A stretch of DNA of 12,697 nucleotides, from positions 1 to 12,697 of the forward strand of contig CAAGRQ010000215.1 of the NCBI GenBank assembly GCA_900772705.1. The letters run 5' to 3'. Of the stretch, positions 1 through 5,648 are shown piece by piece (position 1 is the stretch's first letter; every line of letters begins with the position of its first letter). The stretch comes from Clostridia bacterium (lineage in GTDB: Bacteria; Bacillota; Clostridia; Oscillospirales; Acutalibacteraceae). Made by a program: the position numbers and the translations under genes. The notes under the pieces were generated by a model. The model saw nothing but the letters and a program-made list of their open reading frames with translations, ran no database searches and was not told the DNA's origin.

Positions 1-126
1 CATATCTGTTGGTGCTGCATGAGTAAGACCATGTGTTGCTATCTCATGTCCTTTATAAAGCTCGGCAAGACCGTCCTGTTTCATCCTGTTTATGTGCACA
101 CCCTCTATTTCAAAATTACTTTCAGG
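1..126 (-). pseudogene. Polysaccharide deacetylase fragment, 5'-truncated and running off the left edge
   Basis: Read on the minus strand, this stretch is open from position 153 (just after an in-frame TAA at 156-154) to the window edge. It contains ELYKGHEIATHGLTHAAP, which matches the NodB-fold deacetylase motif GHExxxHxxxH, including the His-x-x-x-His metal ligands. Such enzymes remove acetyl groups from cell-surface polysaccharides. The upstream part that should hold the catalytic Asp-Asp motif is missing: within about 40 codons upstream the frame reaches a stop, and the DNA there reads as a TetR remnant on the other strand. No start codon with a ribosome binding site is seen. The break falls roughly between 103 and 130. 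The rest of the gene lies left of the window, so its downstream state is unknown. Family assignment rests on the motif only. Confidence 0.7.
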
Positions 127-536
127 ACAGATACGAGTTACTTGACTATCTGCTTAATATGGAACTTGTATCAAGTTTTGTGGAAGATTTTTCTTATTCA
201 AATATGGAAGAAAAATTTTACGAAGTATTCAGCACGATATATAACGACAGAAAGTTTTATCAAAATGCAGTAAACATAAATATGTCCGATGTATACAAAT
301 ACTTTGCTAAACTGTCAACAAAGGAATTACTCGCCTTGATAAACTCAACGCTGAAGAAAAACAAAATTAACGAAGACGACTGTGACGCAATATCGATTGC
401 AGAATTCTTTGGTTTTGGACTCGGCGGAATGATAATAAGTTGGATAGAACGAGGAATGAAAGAAACGCCAAAGGATATGGCGAAGAATGTAACGGGATTT
501 GTAAACAAATTTTCCAAACTAATTACAAATAAATAA
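108..536 (+). pseudogene. TetR/AcrR-family regulator remnant lacking its DNA-binding N-terminus
   Basis: The frame is open from 33 to 536, but its first 25 or so codons are the antisense of the deacetylase fragment. Recognisable TetR sequence starts at NYFQDRYELLDYL, the junction between the recognition helix and helix 4, and continues through a ligand-domain pattern (EVFSTIYNDRKFYQNAV, then FGFGLGGMIISWIERGMKE near the end). This resembles the C-terminal region of DhaS-like TetR regulators. About 45 N-terminal residues, including the helix-turn-helix, are absent, so the product should not bind DNA as a normal TetR would. An ATG at 159 could start a 125-residue protein, but no good ribosome binding site precedes it. 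A gene caller would probably start at 33 or 159. A terminator follows directly. I treat it as a broken gene; an alternative is an assembly join. Confidence 0.65.
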
Positions 537-537
537 C

Positions 538-577
538 AAAAATTGCAATCGGTGACAATATCGATTGCAATTTTTTT
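538..577 (+). terminator. Rho-independent terminator of the TetR remnant
   Basis: A perfect 14-bp inverted repeat (arms 538-551 and 562-575, core ATTGCAATCG/CGATTGCAAT) with a 10-nt loop is followed by a T run reaching 577. It begins 2 bp after the TAA of the TetR remnant. The lower stem is A-T only, so stability comes from the ten upper pairs. On the minus strand a five-T run also follows the stem, so weak bidirectional action is possible. Confidence 0.85.
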
Positions 578-827
578 ATTATTTCATTTACTGAGCAGAG
601 CAATTATTTGTAAAGAATATTGCTTTACATCACTGATAAAATGTTGAAAACTATGTGGAATAAATGTGGAAACTCAATATTTATCACTGTTTGAAATGTG
701 GAAAAGCAGGTGGAAAGTGGGGAAAATGTAAAGTAATTCTCTTTCTTTGATTAAAATGATAAAATACAACGAGTAATTTTAACTTTATATAAAAATCAAT
801 ATGTTAAGTATAGTAACTTTACAAATG
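578..827. other. Gene-free AT-rich spacer with TGTGGAA repeats (DnaA-box-like)
   Basis: No credible gene lies between the two converging terminators. Positions 654-726 hold five same-strand repeats: TGTGGAATA (654), TGTGGAAAC (665), TGTGGAAAA (697), GGTGGAAAG (710) and GTGGGGAAAA (717). The third fits the DnaA-box consensus TGTGNAWAA exactly, and the first two miss by one base. An 11-bp direct repeat, AAATGTGGAAA, occurs at 662 and 694. The GTGGAA or GTGGGG cores are 11, 32, 12 and 7 bp apart, the first three close to whole helical turns. Very AT-rich DNA follows (about 740-820). This could be a DnaA-binding or origin-like site, or only degenerate repeats; there is no dnaA or dnaN in view. 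Confidence 0.4.
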
Positions 828-862
828 AAAAAAGCGGCTGTTCACACCGAACAGTCGCTTTT
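828..862 (-). terminator. Terminator downstream of ftsZ
   Basis: Arms 830-843 and 849-862 form a 14-bp stem (core GCGACTGTTC/GAACAGCCGC in the minus-strand transcript) with a 5-nt loop, 16 nt past the ftsZ stop. The minus transcript has one A-C mismatch in the stem and then six U residues. In the plus direction the same position is a G-U pair but only four U residues follow. It should end ftsZ transcription and may act weakly the other way. Confidence 0.88.
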
Positions 863-878
863 AATATTACATATTCAA

Positions 879-1982
879 TTATTTCTTAAAGAAAGATACG
901 ATATCATTAAACGAATCATCATCGTTTGAGGTAAAGCCTGTTGCGGGAACAACCGGAGCTGCTTCTACAGGAGGCTCAACCGGCTTATTGGCTGTAGTTG
1001 ACTTAATAGGAGCACCGGGACCTTCTTCACCGAAGCGAGTAGCGATAACAGTAATAATCATCTCGTCCTCAAGCTGCTCGTCAAAATTAGCACCCCAAAT
1101 GATTTCACAATCGGGATGTACTGCTTCCATAACAACAGAAGAAGCAGCATCGATTTCTTCAAGTCCGATGTCTGTAGATGCGGTAATGTTAAGCAATACG
1201 CCTCTTGCGCCGTCGATAGAAGTCTGAAGAAGCGGAGAGGAGATAGCCTGCTGAGCGGCAACCTCTGCCTTATCCTTACCCTTGCCGTGGCCGACGCCCA
1301 TATGAGCATAGCCTGCGTCCTTCATAATTTCGGTAACATCGGCAAAGTCACAGTTTACAAGACCTGTTGCGTTAACAAGGTCGGAGATAGACTGAACGCC
1401 CTGACGAAGTACATCGTTAGCAATTTCAAATGCGTTAAGAAGAGTAATCTTCTCCTTTGATACGAGTTTAAGGTTTTCGTTAGGAATAACCATAATTGAG
1501 TCTACATTTTCTGCGAGTTCCTTAATACCCTCTTGAGCCTGAGCCATACGGCGCTTACCCTCAAAGGCAAACGGAGTTGTAACAACGCCGACAGTAAGAA
1601 TACCCATTTCCTTTGCTATCTTTGCAACAACAGGAGCGGCACCTGTACCTGTTCCGCCGCCCATACCTGCGGTAACGAATACCATTTCACAGCCCTGAAG
1701 TACATCTGTGATAGCTTCCTTTGATTCCTCGGCAGCCTTAAGACCAACTTCAGGTCTTGCACCTGCGCCACGACCCTTTGTTGCCTTTTCGCCGATAAGA
1801 ATCTTATGTGTTGCGGTTGATTTATTAAGAGCCGGCTTATCTGAGTTTACTGCTACGAACTCAACATCCTTAACATTACACTTTACCATACGGTTTACGG
1901 CATTTCCGCCGCCGCCGCCGACACCGATTACTTTAATAGATACTACCTTGTTATCGTCTACATCAATTTCATATCTTCCCAT
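879..1982 (-). CDS. ftsZ: Cell division protein FtsZ
   Basis: Tubulin-like GTPase of 367 residues that polymerises at mid-cell into the Z ring and recruits the divisome. The glycine-rich nucleotide loop GVGGGGGNAVNRM spans residues 20-32, the tubulin signature GGGTGTG residues 108-114, and the T7 loop NCDFADV that completes GTP hydrolysis on the neighbouring subunit residues 210-216. The globular part ends near residue 318. A short Pro/Ala-rich linker (about 319-353) leads to a conserved-type tail, DDSFNDIVSFFKK, which differs from the usual D-I-P-x-F-L pattern. Length is normal for a short-linker Firmicute FtsZ. The ATG at 1982 is preceded by AAGGAG with an ideal gap of 8 nt. It is the last gene of the cluster, 233 bp after ftsQ, with its own likely promoter and a terminator. 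No ftsA lies beside it. Confidence 0.99.
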   Translation of the reverse strand: MGRYEIDVDDNKVVSIKVIGVGGGGGNAVNRMVKCNVKDVEFVAVNSDKPALNKSTATHKILIGEKATKGRGAGARPEVGLKAAEESKEAITDVLQGCEMVFVTAGMGGGTGTGAAPVVAKIAKEMGILTVGVVTTPFAFEGKRRMAQAQEGIKELAENVDSIMVIPNENLKLVSKEKITLLNAFEIANDVLRQGVQSISDLVNATGLVNCDFADVTEIMKDAGYAHMGVGHGKGKDKAEVAAQQAISSPLLQTSIDGARGVLLNITASTDIGLEEIDAASSVVMEAVHPDCEIIWGANFDEQLEDEMIITVIATRFGEEGPGAPIKSTTANKPVEPPVEAAPVVPATGFTSNDDDSFNDIVSFFKK

Positions 1983-1990
1983 TTTGAATT

Positions 1991-1996
1991 CTCCTT
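1991..1996 (-). promoter_or_regulatory. Ribosome binding site of ftsZ
   Basis: AAGGAG lies 8 nt before the ATG, one of the strongest Shine-Dalgarno matches in the window. This fits the high level at which FtsZ is normally made and fixes the start codon. Confidence 0.85.
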
Positions 1997-2010
1997 ATCA
2001 TTTATTGTCC

Positions 2011-2032
2011 GCACGAATTATACCGTTCGTGC
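2011..2032 (-). promoter_or_regulatory. Hairpin in the ftsZ leader, overlapping a TATAAT
   Basis: A perfect 7-bp inverted repeat, GCACGAA/TTCGTGC, encloses an 8-nt loop. It lies just downstream of the inferred start site of the ftsZ promoter and 14 nt before the ribosome binding site. The loop and arm contain TATAAT, which could itself be a -10 element, although no good -35 lies 16-18 bp upstream. It may be a 5' mRNA stem affecting stability or translation, or an operator. Confidence 0.4.
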
Positions 2033-2045
2033 TCTTGCATTTGAT

Positions 2046-2074
2046 ATTGTAACAGTTTTGTAACCAATTTGCAA
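2046..2074 (-). promoter_or_regulatory. Sigma-A-type promoter of ftsZ
   Basis: TTGCAA (2074-2069) and TACAAT (2051-2046) are separated by exactly 17 bp, matching the vegetative -35/-10 consensus at 4 of 6 and 5 of 6 bases. Transcription would start near 2039, giving a leader of about 57 nt. It is the best promoter candidate in the ftsQ-ftsZ gap and would let ftsZ be expressed apart from the upstream operon. Confidence 0.6.
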
Positions 2075-2113
2075 TACCTTTTAGAAAATAATCTAATTAT
2101 TTTTTCCAAATCT

Positions 2114-2206
2114 TTTTTGAATATTCAAAAATTGATTGTGCAGTGTGCATAATATATACAATTTGTATATGATATTTTAAGTAATATACTTTACATAATA
2201 TATTAC
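2114..2206. repeat. Three AT-rich inverted repeats in the ftsQ-ftsZ gap
   Basis: Three perfect inverted repeats lie in tandem: 2114-2131 (TTTTTGAATATTCAAAAA), 2154-2170 (ATATACAA, one central base, TTGTATAT) and 2181-2206 (GTAATATA, 10-nt loop, TATATTAC). None has a GC-rich stem or a clear U run, so they are poor terminators. The middle one has the compact symmetry of a dimeric repressor site. In such AT-rich DNA some symmetry is expected by chance. Confidence 0.35.
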
Positions 2207-2215
2207 AAAATTTAA

Positions 2216-3208
2216 CTATTTTTGTTCTGTAAAGTAAATTTGCTTTCCGCCTGTTGATGTAAGTAAGCCGTTTGCTTCCGGGTTGGAAGAATTCAACTTT
2301 TCAACAGACGCTAAAGCGGCATACAGTTTATCCTCAAGATTCTTTGTATCGCCGAGTTTTATGGTGATTCTGTTTTCATATACAATATAATTTTCACTTT
2401 CGCCGTCGGAATAAAGAGCCGTGGCTTCAGTCATATAGGTGCTGTCTATAACAGCCATAAGTGCACTCAAATCATTCTTTGTAATGTCATCTGTAAGTAC
2501 GGCCTTTTCGCCCTCAACAGGATTGGAAAGAGCAATCTTTTGCACTTCTATTCCATTTTTGTCGGGCGGAGATTCTGCATTAATCTTAACCACCTTAAAT
2601 GTATCGTCAAAATATGTATATGTATTATCATTATTTTTTACATAATACAAAAACGACGGTTCATTAACGGTAACGATTACGGTTGAGGGAAGTTTTTGCT
2701 TTATATCAACGCTGTAAATATACGGCAAATCACTAATCAGTTTTTCTCTGACGGAAGATTTATTGATAAGAAGCAGACTCTTATTTTTTTCTATCGGCAA
2801 AACAGATGAAATCTGCTCGTTCGTGTATGTTGTACTGCCCGAAATTTCTATATTTTCCGTCTTAAACAAAACGGTGAAACTCAGCACAGTCATAATAACT
2901 ATAAGTGCAATCACGAGAGCAAGAACAGAAAAAAGTATTCGAAACTTCTTTTTAAGTCTGCGCTTTTTCTTATGGCGTTTCATTTTCTGCTCTTTTGTAA
3001 GCTGAGTTTCCGGCTTTGATGTACTACGTTTTTTGGGCGATTTTTGTGCGGTGGGATTATCATATTCCCTTTGCTTATACACCTGATTCGAGGCACGCTC
3101 CTGCCTGTAATGCTTTGGAGGTTCCAAGCCGAATGAGCCGAGTTCGCTGTTAAGTGCGTCGAGTTCTCTGTCGTCCTTATTCAGTTTTATCTGCTTATTT
3201 TTTTTCAT
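2216..3208 (-). CDS. ftsQ: Cell division protein FtsQ/DivIB
   Basis: Bitopic divisome scaffold of 330 residues that links cytoplasmic and periplasm-side division proteins with FtsL and DivIC. It has a long, very basic cytoplasmic N-terminus (residues 1-89, with a run RHKKKRRLKKKF), one transmembrane helix at about 90-115, a POTRA domain from about 116 to 185 (opening FKTENIEISGSTTYTNEQI and including the LPSTVIVTVNEPSFLYYV strand pair), and an extracytoplasmic beta domain to the end. It is longer than typical DivIB (about 260 residues), mainly because of the N-terminal tail. Its ATG lies 14 bp inside the end of murA, with only a weak GAG-type ribosome binding site, suggesting translational coupling to murA. 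It is followed by the gap before ftsZ, where many bacteria place ftsA. Confidence 0.93.
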   Translation of the reverse strand: MKKNKQIKLNKDDRELDALNSELGSFGLEPPKHYRQERASNQVYKQREYDNPTAQKSPKKRSTSKPETQLTKEQKMKRHKKKRRLKKKFRILFSVLALVIALIVIMTVLSFTVLFKTENIEISGSTTYTNEQISSVLPIEKNKSLLLINKSSVREKLISDLPYIYSVDIKQKLPSTVIVTVNEPSFLYYVKNNDNTYTYFDDTFKVVKINAESPPDKNGIEVQKIALSNPVEGEKAVLTDDITKNDLSALMAVIDSTYMTEATALYSDGESENYIVYENRITIKLGDTKNLEDKLYAALASVEKLNSSNPEANGLLTSTGGKQIYFTEQK

Positions 3209-4460
3209 CTTTAATTCTCATTACATTTGCACCGAGCGATGCAAGTTGATTTTCAATTCTTTCGTATCCACGGTCGATATGCTTTATATCCGAAATATAC
3301 GACACTCCGTCGGCAGTCAGAGCGGCAATCACAACAGCCGCACCGCCTCTGAGGTCGGTACATTTAACACAAGCGGGATATAATTTTTCTACACCGTTTA
3401 TCATAGCGATTCTGTCCTTGACAGTAATATCCGCACCGAAGAGATTAAGCTGTTCGGTATGCTTAAAGCGGTTTTCAAACACGGTTTCTTTAATAACCGA
3501 CATACCGTCTGCAACGCACAGAGAAGCCATAACGGGAGCCTGACAATCGGTCGGAAAACCCGGAAAAGCCATAGTTTCTATAAATCGAACGCTGTGGGGT
3601 CGTTTATCGGCTTTAATCCTGATACTTGATTTGGTGCAAGTGATGTCGCATCCCATCTCCTCAAACACGGGGAGAGTCGGCATAATATCGTTAATTACTG
3701 CGTTATCTATTAACACATCGCCACGGCAAGCTGCTGTGGCAGACATCAAAGTAGTTGCCAAAATTCTGTCGGATATAACCGTGTGCTCTGCGGAATGAAG
3801 CGATTTTACGCCTTTAACCGTTATTACGGGAGCGGAATCAATGCTGATTTTTGCGCCTGCTTTATTAAGAAAATTTATCAAATCTGTAATTTCCGGCTCC
3901 TTAGCCGCATTTATTACAGTAGTAGTTCCCTTTGCGAAAACGGAGGCTAAAATAATATTTTCCGTTGCTCCGACACTTGGAAACGGCAGAACTATCTTTG
4001 TGCCCTTAATATTGTCGCCCGAAGCACAGACATTACTGCCCTGAGTGTAAACGAAATAACCGAGGGACTTTAGCCCTTTAAGATGCAAATCTATGGGTCG
4101 AAGTCCTATATCACAGCCGCCGGGAAGATAAAGGCAGGCGTTACCGGTTCTTGCGGCGAGTGCGCCCAAAAATATAATCGACGAACGAAGTTCGCTCATA
4201 TATTCCTCTAAAATATTCGAGCGACATATGCCTGTTGTATCGACTGTGAGGGTGCTACCCTCTCTTTTTACTCTTGCGCCGAGGTAGCGAAGAATATTAA
4301 CCGTAACTCTGACATCGGACAAATCGGGGCAATTATGTATAACCGACACGCCGTTTACCAAAACCGATGCCGAAAGAATGGGCAAAACGCTGTTTTTTGC
4401 GCCGTGAAGGGCAATTTTTCCGCTTAAAGTTTTACCGCCGTCTATCATTAATTTTTCCAT
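3195..4460 (-). CDS. murA: UDP-N-acetylglucosamine 1-carboxyvinyltransferase MurA
   Basis: Cytoplasmic enzyme of 421 residues that transfers enolpyruvate from phosphoenolpyruvate to UDP-GlcNAc, the first committed step of peptidoglycan synthesis and the fosfomycin target. Lys22-Asn23 in HGAKNSVLPIL, Cys116 in LPGGCDIGLRPIDLHL and Asp305 in GFPTD are the conserved catalytic residues. A Cys, not Asp, at 116 predicts fosfomycin sensitivity. Length is standard. The ATG is preceded by AGGTGG 4 nt upstream. It lies 40 bp after murG and overlaps ftsQ by 14 bp. Firmicutes often carry two paralogues (MurA/MurAA and MurZ/MurAB); which one this is cannot be told here, but its dcw location between murG and ftsQ is typical of Clostridia. 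Confidence 0.97.
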   Translation of the reverse strand: MEKLMIDGGKTLSGKIALHGAKNSVLPILSASVLVNGVSVIHNCPDLSDVRVTVNILRYLGARVKREGSTLTVDTTGICRSNILEEYMSELRSSIIFLGALAARTGNACLYLPGGCDIGLRPIDLHLKGLKSLGYFVYTQGSNVCASGDNIKGTKIVLPFPSVGATENIILASVFAKGTTTVINAAKEPEITDLINFLNKAGAKISIDSAPVITVKGVKSLHSAEHTVISDRILATTLMSATAACRGDVLIDNAVINDIMPTLPVFEEMGCDITCTKSSIRIKADKRPHSVRFIETMAFPGFPTDCQAPVMASLCVADGMSVIKETVFENRFKHTEQLNLFGADITVKDRIAMINGVEKLYPACVKCTDLRGGAAVVIAALTADGVSYISDIKHIDRGYERIENQLASLGANVMRIKDEKK

Positions 4461-4500
4461 ATAACCACCTAAGGCAGTCTATGAAAAAGAAATAATTATG

Positions 4501-5640
4501 TTAATTTTTCTCGGCAAGCGAAACAATGATATCGGCGATTCTTTCTCGTGAATCAAGAACAGCCATATTGCGTGCATTGTTTTCTATATTATGAAGTTCG
4601 TTCTTGTCGGAAAGAAGGGACTTGATAAGTGCTTTAAGCGATTCTGAGGTCAAGTCCTTTTCCTCCAAAATGCGAGCGGCATTTCTGTTGACCAAAGCCA
4701 TTGCGTTATGAAACTGATGGTTTTCGGCAACATAGGGAGACGGAATAAGAACGGACGCCTTACCCATTGCCTCTATCTCACTTAAAGAGGAAGCACCTGC
4801 CCTGCCGACAACCAAATCTGCAGCCGCCATACAAGTATCCATATTATCTATATAAAGTCTGACTTCGCTCTTGCCCTTAGTAAGAACTGTATCGCTCTTT
4901 TTCCTAAAGCCCTCCGCCTCAAACTTTCTTAGGTAATCCTTACCGTTTGTTCCTACGGAATGGATATGATAAGCCTCTGCATTTTTGGCATTTTCTTTAA
5001 GAATATCAAACATTGCGTCATTTAACGGTGCGGCACCGAGTGATCCGCCGAACGAAAGGACAAGCGGTGTATCGTCGGCAATGCCGAGTTCTATTCTTGC
5101 CTCAATCTTAGACTTATTGAGAAGTTCTCCACGAACGGGCAGACCGGTAATCTCAACCCCGTTTTTAGGCTGAAGATGTTTTGCGGCGTCCTCAACGGTG
5201 AGCATAACTTTATCTACCTTTTTAGCAAGTTGCTTATTTGTAATTCCGGGGAATGCGTTTTGCTCGTGAATACAGCAAGGGATATGCATCTTTGCCGCTT
5301 CTTCGAGCACCGGACCCGAAACATAGCCGCCGAATCCGATAACGACATCGGGGTTAAATTCCTTAATAATATTCTTTGAAGCCTGTTCGGATTTAAGAAG
5401 TTTGAATACTGTCTTAACATTAGCCGCAACAGCCTTGGGGGAAAAAGAACGCTTAAAACCGTTTATCTCTATGGTCTTAAAATCAAAGCCTGCGTTAGGT
5501 ACAAGTCGTGATTCCATATGGTCGGCAGTTCCGACAAACAAAATTTTTGAATCGGGATAAGTGTCCCTGATATACGAAGCGACTGCAAGAGCGGGATTAA
5601 TATGTCCGGCAGTGCCGCCTGTTGCAAATAAATATCTCAT
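4501..5640 (-). CDS. murG: UDP-GlcNAc:lipid I N-acetylglucosaminyltransferase MurG
   Basis: Membrane-associated GT28-family enzyme of 379 residues that adds GlcNAc to lipid I on the inner face of the membrane to give lipid II. The N-terminal acceptor-binding half opens with FATGGTAGHINPALA, the Firmicute form of the GGTGGH loop, with His13. HEQNAFPG lies at 125-132. SFGGSLGA (196-203) begins the C-terminal donor-binding Rossmann half, and the UDP-GlcNAc signature RAGASSLSEIEAMG is at 280-293, followed by PSPYVAENHQFHNA (300-313). Length is slightly above the usual 355-365. The ribosome binding site TAGGTGA overlaps the TAG stop of ftsW, with 8 bp between the genes, so the two are probably translated in step. 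Confidence 0.97.
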   Translation of the reverse strand: MRYLFATGGTAGHINPALAVASYIRDTYPDSKILFVGTADHMESRLVPNAGFDFKTIEINGFKRSFSPKAVAANVKTVFKLLKSEQASKNIIKEFNPDVVIGFGGYVSGPVLEEAAKMHIPCCIHEQNAFPGITNKQLAKKVDKVMLTVEDAAKHLQPKNGVEITGLPVRGELLNKSKIEARIELGIADDTPLVLSFGGSLGAAPLNDAMFDILKENAKNAEAYHIHSVGTNGKDYLRKFEAEGFRKKSDTVLTKGKSEVRLYIDNMDTCMAAADLVVGRAGASSLSEIEAMGKASVLIPSPYVAENHQFHNAMALVNRNAARILEEKDLTSESLKALIKSLLSDKNELHNIENNARNMAVLDSRERIADIIVSLAEKN

Positions 5641-5648
5641 ATTTTCAC

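Noticed and set aside
260..517. Minus-strand 85-codon frame across the TetR remnant
   Set aside because: Antisense to sequence that shows clear TetR-family patterns on the plus strand. No start signals.
641..694. Short frame MLKTMWNKCGNSIFITV in the spacer
   Set aside because: Only 17 codons, no ribosome binding site, and it coincides with the TGTGGAA repeats, which explain the Trp and Cys codons.
740..770. Possible plus-strand promoter (TTGATT with an AT-rich -10 region)
   Set aside because: No plus-strand gene follows, spacing is poor, and such matches are common in DNA this AT-rich.
1708..2052. Plus-strand frame over the 5' part of ftsZ and its leader
   Set aside because: Low-complexity Ser/Pro/Thr-rich shadow of the glycine-rich FtsZ N-terminus, with no ribosome binding site.
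2181..2206. Inverted repeat after ftsQ as an operon terminator
   Set aside because: The 8-bp stem is almost all A-T and no U run follows on the minus strand, so efficient termination is unlikely.
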